Source: Trifolium pratense (lineage: Eukaryota > Streptophyta > Magnoliopsida > Fabales > Fabaceae). From it: a stretch of 64,000 nucleotides of DNA. The notes beneath the pieces are model-generated. The model was not told the origin of the DNA, did not search any database, and saw only the letters and a list, made by a program, of their open reading frames with translations. The translations under genes and the position numbers were made by a program. The stretch is from assembly GCF_020283565.1 (NCBI RefSeq), contig NC_060062.1, positions 53,404,439 to 53,468,438 on the forward strand. The letters run 5' to 3'. Position 1 is the first letter of the stretch. Each line of letters begins with the position of its first letter. Below are positions 33,081 to 59,775 of this stretch, piece by piece.

Positions 33081-33737
33081 TTTTTATTTTATTTAAGAAG
33101 GAAAAAAAAGATTAGGCATTCATAAGTTATGTCCAAAAATGTCATTTTTTCTTTACCAAAAACCAACAATACCCATAATTAATTCATTCAAATCGGCAAA
33201 GCACATCAATCGAAATTATTAAATATATTCGAATTTGCTAAAAATTAAAAATGATGAATTTGTGAATAAGCTCACAACATCCGAGTTAATAACATAAAAC
33301 GACTCAATGTCAACAAATATAACAAAACCAACAATTGATATAATAAAATTCAAGTATCCGGAATAGTCATGCCTCCAGATCCGCAACATTGACAACTATA
33401 AAATCATTGAATCTGCACTGAATTTGGATTGAAATAAATCTACAAATTTAAACAAAACAAATACCGTATAAAAACGAGACAAACACGAGACAAACACCGT
33501 ACGAAGACGGAATAATAAACAACTCCGCACTAAGAAGGAAATAAACCAACTTCATACGAATAAATCACAAAGAAAAAACTCAAATCAAATCTATAATTAT
33601 GTGTAAATCACTTATTAAATTGAAAAAGAAATAAAAAGTAATCAAGAGGGTTGATTTCGGATCATAATTGATAAAAAAATCACCTATCTCTAATGGACAA
33701 ATCAAGAAAAAAGCAAAAGAGAAATTATGATCGCTAA
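32601..33737. other. Repeat-rich intergenic region with poly-T run
   Basis: No gene seen. A T run of about 37 bases lies at 33042-33078. 33228-33480 is the inverted partner of 30012-30245 (about three quarters similar by eye, with an extra block of about 35 bp). The rest is AT-rich. Confidence 0.45.
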
Positions 33738-33937
33738 TGGTCCGTTTGGTTCTATGGAAAGAAAGTGGAAGGAAAGAAAATTACGCAAACCAATGCATGA
33801 TATGAAAAGAAAGTGTGAGGAAATAAAATTACGCAAGCTAATGTATGAATTTATAGATTAACTTTAGTCCAAGTTCATGCATTGGTTTGCGTAATTTTCT
33901 TTCCTTCCACTTTGTTTCTATAGAACCAAAAGGACCC
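33738..33937. mobile_element. Tourist-like fold-back MITE, 200 bp
   Basis: The left end TGGTCCGTTTGGTTCTATGG pairs with the right end CTATAGAACCAAAAGGACCC, and about 65 bp of each arm is complementary. TAA flanks both sides (33735-33737 and 33938-33940), the 3-bp duplication of PIF/Harbinger MITEs. Confidence 0.8.
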
Positions 33938-34048
33938 TAAGAGTGTGGTGGTGGCTGAGTGAATTATACTTTCATCTTTCTAAATTCATCGTATAGTTAG
34001 TATATAAGGTTTTGGCTAAAATGAAAGAGCGAGACAAATGATGCATGG

Positions 34049-34374
34049 TGCACCACTTGTCAATATCTCGATAACGAAAACAAATTTTATAAAATTCATC
34101 ATTTGATTGAAACTTTATATCATATAGATCATTCATATAATTTTTAGAAAAATTGAACATCATTTGATATGTTATTGAGACTCATCAAGATTAACGGTTT
34201 ATGAATTTTTACTGAATACCGTTAATTTTGGTCGGTCTCAATAACACATCAAATAATGTTCAATTTTTTAAAAAATTTATATGAATAATCTATATGATAT
34301 AAAGTTTCAATCCAACAATAAATTCTATAAAATTTATATTCGTTATGGAGATATTCTCTTTCATGTTAGAAGTG
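34049..34374. mobile_element. Fold-back MITE, member 3, upstream of GWD1
   Basis: Arms of about 150 bp pair end to end. They share GATTGAAACTTTATATCATA and ATCATTTGATATGTTATTGA with members 1, 2 and 4. It ends about 500 bp before the GWD1 start codon, so it may overlap the promoter. Confidence 0.75.
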
Positions 34375-34535
34375 GCCATGAACCTAAAATTTTGAAATTT
34401 GCTTAAAATGTTGCAGAGGATATTAGAAATAAAATGGTAATAGCATGGACAGTGAAGGAAAAAGAAAGAAAGTATATATCTCCTCTCACGGACCCCACGG
34501 CCTTGTCTCAATATCCGTGTCTCCATGCGATTCCG

Positions 34536-34587
34536 CACGTGACTACCTCTTTTACAAAACCCTCCTCCAATTCCATCTCGCCACGTG
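34536..34587 (+). promoter_or_regulatory. Two G-boxes upstream of GWD1
   Basis: CACGTG occurs at 34536-34541 and again at 34582-34587, 46 bp apart, in the sequence just before or within the 5' leader of GWD1. G-boxes bind bHLH/bZIP factors and are common in light- and clock-regulated plant genes. Regulation of this gene by them is inference. A 5' UTR intron probably spans 34744-34858 (AAAG/GT .. CAG). Confidence 0.5.
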
Positions 34588-34884
34588 TCCTTTACCTTCC
34601 ACAAATGATGACTACCAAATCAACCGCTATCATACACTCTCACACACTTCAAAGCAACGTAGATATTTCCATTTCCATTTCCATTTTCAACTCCAATTCT
34701 CGCGAGATTCAATCTCGCACTCACACTTCACCGATTCATCAAAGGTTCATTCATTTCTCACTGTTTTCAACTAATTTCTTCACATAATCAATCATTAATT
34801 TCTTCAATTTTGCATCGCAATTTTGATGATTCTTATTTTGAGTTTTGAATTGTTGCAGAAGAAAGTGTGAGTGGATCGACAAAG

Positions 34885-50162
<15,278 letters not shown>

Positions 50163-50359
50163 GTCTCTAGACTCATAACAGATAAGCCTCACATCTCAAC
50201 TACGTTCATCACCATATAGTATACGACATTTCAAATAAAACGCGAGTAGCTTCTTGCGAAATTGAGAGCTTTGGTTTGTACTTTTAATGTAACTATATAT
50301 ACATGAAAATAAGGAATAATGTGCAACTATAGAATAATGTAAATACATAATCATTTATT

Positions 50360-51075
50360 TTTGGCTAAATTGCATTTTTAACCCCCTAAGTTTCACAAAT
50401 TTGCGATTTTGGCCCCATAATTTTCAAAATAGCATTTTTGGCCCCTATCTTTACCGCCTATTGCAAAAGGTCAAATTTTACCAAGTCAACGTGTCTATCT
50501 TCATCCTTGCACAAACTACCAATACATAATCATAAAACAAGTTGCAAAATTGCATCTCCTTTCCAAAGATTTATGTACAAATTTTAATGGTTTTTAGAAA
50601 AAAAATGTCCATTCACTTTTCTGCAAATTTTTAGACCATTAGATTGCAAAGTAAAGGAAATGGCAGCATACATTTTAATATAGTTCAATGGAGGTTTTTC
50701 AATAAAAAATAAAAAATGGATGATAGACTAAAATTACATAAATAATAGACATTATCCAGGTTTGAGCAATGTGACAAGTGCAATTTTCACAAGAAGTTGT
50801 ATGTCTTTCAATTTCAAGGATTTTGCCCAAATTGATGCTAGAACAGATCTGCTTTGGATGAAAATGAAGAGACGTAGGAGGGAACGGTGTTGATTAATTA
50901 GGAAGAGATGGTGATGATTAATAAGATTTTCCTTCCATTCATATTTTTTTTAAATATTAGGTGGCAAAAGAAGTCGATGTGGCAGTTGAGTCACTTAAGT
51001 GACCTGACACATCAGCAATTTGGTCCCTTAACTTTATCTCCGTTTTTCAAAAGGGTCCTTCCGTCAGCTTTTTTG
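50360..51075. repeat. GGTCCCT/GGCCCC-type terminal repeat region
   Basis: 50365-50460 carries repeated TTTTGGCCCC-type units. 51017-51067 has AATTTGGTCCCTTAACTTTA and then GGGTCCTTCCGTCAG. The latter is similar to the reverse complement of 54199-54248, so the two may be the ends of one element enclosing the next genes. Confidence 0.5.
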
Positions 51076-51290
51076 TGTGCATAAAACGTTGTTCCTGACA
51101 GGTGGTGTTGACGGAATCTATGTGGCACTGGACGTATTACATGCCAGGAATCAGATTGATGCTTATATAAAATTAGATGTTTGTGATTTGGGAATAAAAT
51201 TAGGGTTCAAGTAGCCATTTCGTCTTCATCTCTCTGGATCCCCCATGTCAGTTCTTCTGAACTTTTTGTTTGCTGTCCAGAATCATCAAC

Positions 51291-51728
51291 ATGTCGAGCG
51301 CTCCCCAGAATTCAAGGAGCCAAGGTCGTTCAGTGCAACGCAGGAGTAACAACACAGCTGAAGAACATGTTCATTCGTTTGAATCTGTGGGTGCTGTTTT
51401 GAGAAGACAAGCAAAGAGAGAATGTCTATGTGAAGAACTTGTCCTTCACACAGTAACTGACATTACAAGCTTGAATTTTGGGAAAAAATTCTGGGGATGT
51501 AGAAACTATAGAAATTGCAATGATAAAGGGTGTAGTTTTTTTAAGTGGTTTGATGATGATATTGTTGATGAAAGAGATTTGAAAATTGAGAGGCAAAAGA
51601 AGAAAAAATTGAAGTTGAAGAATGATTTAGCTAGTACAAGGAAATGGTTGAAGATGTCAATGGTGTTTGCATTTGTTTGTTTTGGTTTAAATCTAGGGTT
51701 AGTTACACTGCTTTTGTCCAGTGGCTGA
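51291..51728 (+). CDS. GRF-type zinc finger protein with C-terminal membrane helix
   Basis: Single-exon gene, 145 residues, starting at ATG 51291; an upstream in-frame TTG at 51270 is less likely. The finger region reads CLCEELVLHTVTDITSLNFG and KKFWGCRNYRNC, then GCSFFKWFDDD. This is the zf-GRF pattern: paired Cys, F/W-G-C core, and C-x-FFKW. A charged coiled-coil-like stretch follows (ERQKKKKLKLKNDL), then a hydrophobic helix near the C-terminus (MVFAFVCFGLNLGLVTLLL). It resembles the Arabidopsis At4g04775-like family, often found near Mutator-type elements. CTTATATAAAATTAG at about 51152 is a TATA-like site. Next to it on the opposite strand is a Mutator transposase remnant, so it may be element-borne. 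Function unknown; the frame is intact. Confidence 0.75.
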   Translation: MSSAPQNSRSQGRSVQRRSNNTAEEHVHSFESVGAVLRRQAKRECLCEELVLHTVTDITSLNFGKKFWGCRNYRNCNDKGCSFFKWFDDDIVDERDLKIERQKKKKLKLKNDLASTRKWLKMSMVFAFVCFGLNLGLVTLLLSSG

Positions 51729-51964
51729 GCAATTTGGGTTCAAATGTGTTTGAAGTAATTGTGTTAACGGTGACAATGTAATTGTGTTGTTGGTGATCAA
51801 TCTAATCTGAATTTAGAAATCAATGAACATGAATTGTTGGTTATGAGAGAGAGAGTGTACCTGTGTGTGTGAGAGAGAGAGAGTATCAAATTATTCTCAC
51901 AATATATTGTTATCATCAAAACTAAAAAATTAGAGACGTACTCAGGTCCATTTTGGTTCAACAT

Positions 51965-52370
51965 TCTAGCAAGCTTCATATGTTTCCTTTCTATGGTACT
52001 CAGGTCTCAGGTACGTACTGATATGGATCAATGTCCCTGTCTCTCATACAAGCAATGGCATGACAGAAAGGTAAGCCTGTCAACATCCATTTACTACATA
52101 TGAGCATTCCCTGACACTAAACTTGTCACCGGTGGAAGAAATGTGCCTAACTTCAAAATTATCTTCACTTGCATGCCTAATCAGATTAACACAAACAAGG
52201 GACCAAAATGAAATCAACATAATTAGGGACCAATACAAATAATGTTTAATGCCAGTCAAGCAAGTTGTTGGTGAATGTTGACTCTCTCTATCAAATTTCC
52301 TTTTAATGTTTACCAAGATACTATCATTATATTTCTGAATCTTTTGCCTAGTTTTTCCCACCTCTCCATC
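51965..52370 (-). pseudogene. Mutator (MULE) transposase C-terminal remnant
   Basis: On the minus strand, IQKYNDSILVNIKRKFDRES is followed by NFEVRHISSTGDKFSV. After a frame change comes KWMLTGLPFCHAIACMRDRD and IDPYQYVPE, the SWIM zinc-finger part of plant MULE transposases. Between the first two blocks an unrelated stretch containing GGGACCAAAATG-type repeats (about 52190-52240) interrupts it. The N-terminal and DDE parts are absent. An inverted repeat of about 25 bp (TTTTTCCCACCTCTCCATC at 52350; partner ending 52449) lies just upstream. Confidence 0.7.
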
Positions 52371-52669
52371 AAATAAACACTAACAAGTTTTCTGAATCTT
52401 TTGCCTATTTGAAAGATCATACTTTATTTGATGGAGAGGTGGGAAAAACCTTAAACTAACAAGTTCTTTCAAATAGTAAAACCGCAAACACTAACAAGTT
52501 CTTTCAAATAGTAAAACCTTAAACTAAATAGAAGAAGACAAACCATAAACGAAATCCAAGAAGAATAAAAATCCAAATCCAAACCCAACAAGGAAAAACA
52601 AACCCTATTCGAAATCCAAAATAAATATCCAGCCTTAACTAATTAAACGACTTGAAGAAAGCAAACCCT

Positions 52670-53979
52670 TGTTGGTGTAAGCCCTAGAGGCCAATTATTT
52701 ATAATTGCATAATAAATGTATTGAATAATTTACTTATCAAATAAAAGGCTTTTCTTTATTAATTTTATATATGTTAAAATGATAAAGTCCCTAGAATAGT
52801 CAGTTCACTTATGGAACGTTAAGTATGACTTAATCGTGAGATTCCATTGAATATAAGAACACTATTCTTAAACATATCCATAGTCAAGCTTTATTGTGAA
52901 ATGGGATAACGTTAAAGCATAAAGACTATTATGTTGGTAGACTGATGATCATATCTCACTGATCATGGATAATGAGTTATCAAGTCTTCACATAGATATA
53001 AATGTTAAGGGTAACTTTATATCGGATTGACCCACCATGAGAATACTACATAGAGTGTTATGAAATGTCATAAGTTTTCTCATAGTGATAAAAGGTGTAT
53101 TCCACCCTTCGACCTGAAACCACTATGTACCCTAGATGCAGGAGTGTAATACCTTGTTGCCATTCAAACGTTATCCGTAACTGGATAATTATAAAGTTGG
53201 TTGATGGGTATCCCACGAATCATGCTGAGGGACATGAGTGACCTAGATGGAATTTGTCCCTCCTACATAACGGGAGATATGTCTATGGGCCCAATATTGA
53301 ACTAGACAAGGATGACATACTATGCCTTGTGTTCAATATAGACATGAGGGCAAAAGGGTAATTATGCACAAGATATTTATCACGGAAAGGTTAGTCAGAT
53401 CACGTGACATTCCTGTGACTTGGGTAACAGTGATGTGTTGCTAGATACCGCTCACTGTTTATAATATTACGATTAATATTATTGCCAACGTCATAAGAAC
53501 CTACAGGGTCACACACATAAGGACAGTTAAGAAAGGGAAAAATAAGTAAGACTTATTGTGGGGGTGTAGTTAGTGACAAACGGTTATTGGGCTTGAGAAG
53601 CCCAATTTCGTGTAAACTAAAGACCTCATAAGAAACTCTATAAATAGAGCCTTATGAAGTACAATAGTTACGTTTTGACAAACCCTAACTGAATTTAGAG
53701 AAATTCCGAATTTCTCTAAACCCTAAACCGCACAAAATTCCCTCAGCCTTCATCCAAGAACAGCTAGCACTGTGAGATCGAAGGTTCCTGTTCGTGTGGA
53801 CTAAGTGGAGGTGCTGCAAGTGCGGTGCTTGTGATCAAGAAAGGCGGCCACACATTTGTTCTTCAAAGGTAATATTCTAGACCTGATCATGCTCATTCAC
53901 AAGAATCCGTTGATGGGAAATTTTAATTTTAAAAATCCGCTGCGTTTATAAAAGTGTTTTATGAAACGATTTCCCAACA
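52670..53979 (+). mobile_element. Solo LTR, 1310 bp
   Basis: Begins TGTTGGTGTAAGCCCTAGAG, ends TTTCCCAACA, and is flanked by the perfect 5-bp duplication ACCCT (52665-52669 and 53980-53984). No internal region, primer-binding site or second LTR is present, so it is what remains after LTR-LTR recombination. A TATA-like CTATAAATAGAG near 53637 sets the plus orientation. Copia versus Gypsy cannot be told from the LTR. Confidence 0.9.
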
Positions 53980-53984
53980 ACCCT

Positions 53985-54755
53985 AATGCAGCAAATGAAA
54001 ATGAAATCAAACTTGAATGCAGCAAAGAACTTTATTCGATTCTCTTTTAGTTCGATTCGCCTTCAGATCTGCTTCTTCAACAATTGGTTTCTAGTGTTGC
54101 AGAATGAGAGAGAGAGATTTCAATCTCTTTCTCTCTCAATACCTTTCCTATTCCCCTCTCTCTTTCTCTCTCACACACACATTTTTTGCAAAAAAAAACT
54201 GATCGAAGGACCATTTTGGCAAACAAAGATAAAGTTAAGGGACCAAATCGTAACGTTTATTAATTAAGGGACCAAAATGAAACCTGAAAACTAGTTAAGG
54301 GATCAAAATAGTAATTAAACTTATAAACTTCAAATTCTAATTTGTGTCAAATCTAATGAAAAATCTGACTTTAACAATCTCTCGACCGTGTATTTTAAGC
54401 ACATTCAAATTAGTGCTTATGGAATAAATTAAGACTATGCAATGATGGGTAAATAGTGTAGCGACATAGTGGTGTCATTTTATATAGTTTGTGAAATCAT
54501 TTTAAATGATTTCACGCTGCAACAACCACATTACATTGCAGCAACTGCAATGACTGCAATCACAACAACTGCATTCGTGACCGCAACCGCAATTTTAAAC
54601 CTTACACAAAGTTTACCCCTGCAGTGTACACCCTCGAATAGCTAGGAGCATTATCTTACATTGAACTGATAATGAAAAACTGAAACAAGACACACTTCAA
54701 GCATAATATCACTGAAACAACATGCTGTTATGCTGAGAAGCTAGATAGACTACCC
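53985..54755. other. Region between solo LTR and SOUL gene
   Basis: 54090-54180 is CT-rich (CTCTTTCTCTCTC) with a short CA run. 54199-54320 carries AAGGGACCAAA-type units that match, inverted, those near 51017. Beyond 54500 a GCAACTGCAATGACTGCAAT-type run occurs. The last 100 bp is probably 3' UTR of the SOUL gene. No gene seen. Confidence 0.45.
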
Positions 54756-55821
54756 TCAGCAATCAGTTCTGAATCCTGAAACATTTATCCACACTTCATT
54801 TACGCGTTCGGTGTTACGAAAGGAAGCATTGTATTGAGCAATAGTATATGAGCTTGTATCTTGCATCATTGTTGAAGTTCCATCCAAGTGTTTGTTTAAG
54901 CTGCTAACAAGAGCTTCAAATTCTTTATTAATGTTATCATCCTTAGCATATCCATTGAATTTCCTAACTGCTATGCATTGAGTTTTCCATTTCTCAAGTT
55001 GCAACTTCAACTCAGGATTTGACTGTGGAGGTTTCCCTTGAAAGTGAGGTGATACATACATTCTTACACTATAGCTTACCTCTGAAGATATTGTTGAAGG
55101 TATCCTTGTTAAGATTGGAGCAGTGATTGCTAGTTTGGAAGAATTTAAATTTGCACCACGAATATATTGGTACAACCTGCAGATCGAAGTATGATTATTA
55201 ATAAGAGATTTTTTTTGCTATGCAGATATTTATGAAAATATTTTAGAAGTAGTATATTAAATTAATATCACTTAAAGTAATATTTGAATTTAATTTTTTT
55301 TAAAATGTCACTAGTAAAAAAATGCTGTCAAACAATTATTTTTAGTCATACAAACTTTTATGCTATAAGTTATCTGCTGTAATTAAATTATGAATGATTT
55401 TTATATGGTTATGTGACCAAGTATCATTTTCTTAGTCACACTCATAAAATTTTAATTTTTTATTTTATTTTTGCATAAATCATCAAAAAATTATATGAAT
55501 GTGTCTGTATAATCATATGACCATGAAATCACTTGATGTAAGAACTGACCTTACACCAGATTAAACTGTTGGTAAAAACAAAAAAATCATATGACCATGA
55601 AAGTTATTGATTTCAGTTTTATGTGAGTCCTCTTGGGTGTAAGCTGTGAAACCTCAACATAACACACGCACTCACTTAAAAAAGGTGTTTTAAATTTTAA
55701 TATTACCTTTGTTTTGTATCCATACAATTAAATAGAATAAAAAACTAACAATATGGTGTAAGTGACTTGATTCCCCTCTAATGAAATGTCAACCACACAT
55801 TGAGAAGAGAGTGCGAGAGAA

Positions 55822-55874
<53 letters not shown>

Positions 55875-58800
55875 GGGCTGCTAATTTAGACCCAGTTGGG
55901 TCTAAATTAGCAAGGTGCACCTTTTGAGTTGGACAAAAATATCCATTTTTTTAATTTTTGAAACAATAAAGCAAAAGGGGCACTTCTGTAATTTTCCTCT
56001 ATTTCACACGCACCCCCATTTCTTTTCCCACCCCCAGGACACGTGTCACTTCCTGGTGGCTCGCCTATTTTTTTCCATTTTATACTTTAAACTCGATTAT
56101 TTCGTCGTAAATTAATTTTTTATTTTTTAATTTTTATACCAAAATTCATAATTTTTTTTTCTCTACAAATAGAGACTTGGTTTGTTTGATTTGGACACCG
56201 AAAAAAAAACACAATTTTTCACTACTTTAAACTCGATTATTTCGTCGTAAATTAATTTTTTATTTTTTATTTTTTATACCAAAATTCATAATTTTTTTTT
56301 CTCTTCAAATAGAGACTTGGTTCGTTTGATTTGGACACAGAAACAAAAAACTCAATTTTTCACTACCTTAATCTCATCAAATAACTAATAATCAACTTAC
56401 TGAAACCATTTTACCAGCAAAATGGTTTCAGTTTACAACTCTCTGAAACCATTCTACCAGATAAATGGTTTCAGAAGCAAACACAATTAAATAATTACTC
56501 ACTGAAACCATTCTACCAGTAAAATGGTTTCAGAATACAACTATGTGCAACCATTCTACAAGGTAAATGGTTTCAGAAGCAAATAACTAATAATCTACTT
56601 ACTGAAACCATTCTACCAGCAAAATGGTTTCAGATTACAACTCTCTGAAACCATTGTACCAGATAAATGGTTTCAGAAGCAAACACAATTAATAAATTAC
56701 TCACTGAAACCATTCTACCAGTAAAATGGTTTCAGAATACAACTATGTGCAACCATTCTACAAGCTAAATGGTTTCAGAAGCAAATAACTAATAATCAAC
56801 TTACTGAAACCATTCTACCAGCAAAATGGTTTCAGATTACAACTCTCTGAAACCATTGTACCAGATAAATGGTTTCAGAAGCAAACATTAGTTTTTAATT
56901 ATCGTTTTATCTCATTTAATTAACTAAAAATAGTTTCAGGTCTCCAAAAATTTCATAAAATATACCAAAAGTTCCAGAATATTATCTACTATTTTCCTGG
57001 TATAATGGTTTCAGTGGGTTGGTTGAGTTTAGAACACACACGTAACGTATTTAGTAAACAATAAAATGAGATTAAGGTAGTGAAAAATTGCGTTTTTTTT
57101 TTCGGTGTCCAAATCGAACGAACCAAATCTCTATTTGTAGGAAAAAAAAATTATGAATTTTGGTATAAAAAAAAAAAAAAATAAATAATTTACGACGAAA
57201 TAATCGAGTTTAAAGTAGTGAAAAATTGCGTTTTTTTTTTCGGTGTCCAAATCAAACAAACCAAGTCTCTGTTTGTAGAGAAAAAAAAATTATGAATTTT
57301 GGTATAAAAATTAAAAAATAAAAAATTAATTTACGACGAAATAATCGAGTTTAAAGCATAAAATGGAAAAAATCAGGCAGACCCAGTCATATGCTGACAC
57401 GTGGCTGCCTTTTTCAAAAGTAAAATTTTCTCTCTCCAGCTTATAATCTAGTGTGGCGCAGACAGGATGGTAGGATGATCTGGGCTGTCTGATCAATCAG
57501 ACAGCCTTAATGAGATCACATCTTGGCTGTCTGATGGAAATCAACGGTCTGTAACCATGGTCCTTCCGTACGCGCGCGACACTGGATCCACGTCTATTAA
57601 TTTTTAAGAAGGTGGGGGCGCGTGTCATTATTTTTTTTTATGTAAAATTACAGAAATGCCCCTGTTGCTCTATTCTTTCAAAAATTAAAAGAATGGTATT
57701 TTGGTCCAATTGAAAAGGTGCACCTTGCTAACTTAGACCTAACTAGGGTCTAAGTTAAAAAACCCCTATATATATATATATATATGGTTTAATTAGTTAA
57801 ATGGTCTCTTAAAGACATTTTAGGTTTTACAATGGTCCCTTAAAGAAAAAAAGGTTCGAATTGGTCCCTTAAAGACATTTACGTTAATCAAATTGGTCCC
57901 TTCCGTTAACTTTTTTAACACCAAAAGTTATTTGACTTAATGAGAACCATTGGATATTTTTGCCTAAATAAGAACCATTGAATTTTGTAGATCTATGTAT
58001 CTAATGATAAATCATCAACACCTATTTTTTTCCCTTTTCTTCATCATCTTCACTTATTTGTTCTTGATGTTCTTCATGGACATCTCATCAAAAAAATTCA
58101 GATCTCCAAACAAATCCAAGAAACACACCTCAATCCAAAAAAAAAAAAATTAAAAAACATACAAATTAAGAGTAATCTGCATCATATGCCCTTTGTATTA
58201 TTTTCGATCTCTTTAATAAGAGTTTAATAAAATTAGATCTTGAAAGCTAAAGGAATGGGTTTGAGAGGATGAACTTTTTTCTGGGTTTTTTTTTTTTTTT
58301 TTGGATTTGTATCATGAAGATAATGAAGAACGTCAAGAACAAATGAATGAAAAAGATGAAGAAAAGGAAAACAAAATTAGGTGTTGATGCTTCATCATTG
58401 AGTACAATAGACCTATAAGATTCAATGGTTTTTATTTAGACAAAAATATCAAACGGTTAAAATTAAAAACTTAATGAGGTCTATGGTGGACCATTACAAT
58501 GTTGGTCCACCTTATAATTTTGGGGTTAAAAATTAACGGAAGGGACCAATTTGATTAACAGAGATATCTTTAAGGGACCAATCCGAACCTTTTTTTCTTT
58601 AAGGGACCATTATGAAACCTAAAATGTTTTTAAGGGACCATTTAACTAATTAAGCCTATATATATATATAAAATTCGATAAGTGTTCAGTAATTACTTGA
58701 GTCCAATATCTCGATCTAAAAGTGTCAATTACGTTCCTCTTCAGTGAAAATATGCACTTCCTTTCCCGACTTAACCCATCTCAAGTAAGGGATTTAAAGC

Positions 58801-59566
58801 CAGAGTTTTTGTATGGACTAACCTATCGAAATTAACACTAGAGTAAATCGAACCTGAAATCTTGAGAGGAGCATACTCTAAGAACAAGTCAAATGAGTTT
58901 CCTACATTCACCTATATATTTGCTCTATATTATTTGAGGTCTATTATATCATTACCACCTACCGTATATGTGAATACATGATTTTTGAATGCAGAGAATT
59001 TAAATTCTAGTCTTGCACAAATTCGTACTAGTATAAAAAAAAGTTATTTGCAAGTTAATTCATTTTTGAGTTTTAGAATAACTTGAGAGATTGTAAAGAA
59101 AAATAAAAATAAAATTGCTGGATATATAGTATTTTTCTTTTACCACTATTCAATTTTATTTATATTTTTTTTACCATTTATTATCAACTTAAGACTATAG
59201 CAACATATATATGCAGTCAGACCATAATAAAGATGCCATGTAATTGCTATGCAGTGGTGTTTGAAAAATGAGAACTATCTAATAACACATTTAATTTGAT
59301 CTTATATTCATATATTATCAACCAAAATGAGAAATATATATAAAATAAAACCTGTGAAATCCTGTTTTGGTGGATTGCTCGAAGGAATTAGTTCCGGAAG
59401 ATGTAGCAGAGATCCATGATGATTCATTGAAGAGTCTGATCTCAAAATCTAATTCTGTTTGTAACACTATATACTTTGGTGATTCAATAGCATACACTGA
59501 ATTGCCAAAGAAGTGAAAAATTGCTATGAATAAATAATAAAGAAAGCACATGAATGTTGTTTCCAT
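54756..59566 (-). CDS. SOUL haem-binding family protein, secreted type
   Basis: SOUL/HBP proteins bind tetrapyrroles such as haem. Exon 1 59566-59352 and exon 2 55176-54756 (215 + 421 nt) give 211 residues with an exact CAG/GT..CAG splice. Residues 1-26 (METTFMCFLYYLFIAIFHFF and on) form a strong signal peptide, pointing to secretion or the endomembrane system, as in plant HBP2-like proteins. The domain follows: SPKYIVLQTELDFEIRLFN, WISATSSGTN, RLYQYIRGANLNSSKLAITA, then PIL and a WKTQCIAVRKFNGYAKDDNI segment, and AQYNASFRNTERVNEVW near the end. METT (59566) is preferred over the upstream in-frame ATG because it starts the signal peptide. The 4175-bp intron is almost entirely mobile-element DNA. 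No coding damage seen. Confidence 0.9.
55825..55872. repeat. (AT)n microsatellite
   Basis: About 24 AT units directly left of the TIR element. Matching TA runs lie at 57767-57785 and 58657-58671, so several elements landed in, or spread, the same TA tract. Confidence 0.95.
55873..57766. mobile_element. 1.9-kb TIR element with internal hairpin array
   Basis: The outer arms (from GGGGGCTGCTAATTTAGACC and, inverted, GGGGTTTTTTAACTTAGACC) pair imperfectly for about 125 bp, including GCAAGGTGCACCTTTT. Inside are two copies per side of a roughly 140-bp unit (AAACTCGATTATTTCGTCGT...), at about 56090-56215 and 56222-56365 on the left and inverted at 57065-57360 on the right. The centre is a repeat array. 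No transposase. It lies in a TA tract, so the target duplication cannot be read; Mutator-like or other superfamily is open. Confidence 0.75.
56400..56886. repeat. Array of ten ~32-bp imperfect palindromes, 202-bp higher-order period
   Basis: Each unit has the form CTGAAACCATT, about 10 variable bases, AATGGTTTCAG. Units begin at about 56400, 56443, 56502, 56545 and 56602, and continue to the tenth, which ends near 56880. Spacers are 11-27 bp. The pattern of four units repeats with a 202-bp period (56400, 56602, 56804), so 2.4 copies of the higher-order unit are present. In units 4 and 8 one arm is altered (GCAACCATT). Confidence 0.85.
57786..58656. mobile_element. MITE with long GGTCCCTTAAAG-type arms, 871 bp
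   Basis: The ends GGTTTAATTAGTTAAATGGT and ACCATTTAACTAATTAAGCC are inverted copies with one mismatch. About 150 bp on each side is built from tandem GGTCCCTTAAAGA units. The middle contains a further pair of inverted blocks (TTTTCTTCATCATCTTCA against TGAAGAAAAGGAAAA-like). No ORF with a recognisable product. TA repeats on both sides hide the duplication. Confidence 0.75.
58657..59317. other. Left part of the SOUL intron without recognised element
   Basis: AT-rich intron sequence 3' (in plus coordinates) of the MITE and before exon 1 of the SOUL gene. No gene or repeat recognised. Confidence 0.4.
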
Positions 59567-59775
59567 TTTCACCTTAATTTGCCTTAATGTTTTCTTGATT
59601 ATTATGATCCTTCTAAATTTCAGTTGAGCTAATTTGCACTCTGTACAGCACTCTTTATATGTAGCATGCACAGACAATAGTTAGTGGGTTCCTGGTTTCA
59701 AGTGAATGCTTTTCTCATTTTCCATATCTTCAATAATATAAGTATAACACTTGGACAAAAAGTAATAATAAATAA

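Noticed and set aside
34434..34787. Two overlapping open frames of 109-117 codons before GWD1
   Set aside because: They lie in the promoter/5' UTR, overlap each other in different frames, are Ser/Thr/His-rich and match no domain.
54090..54190. CT-rich stretch as a promoter or 5' UTR
   Set aside because: No coding sequence follows in either direction at a suitable distance; simple-sequence DNA is the simpler explanation.
56400..56886. CRISPR-like look of the repeat array
   Set aside because: Units are palindromes inside a plant transposon, spacers are short and themselves repeated every 202 bp, and no cas-like genes exist. It is not a CRISPR array.
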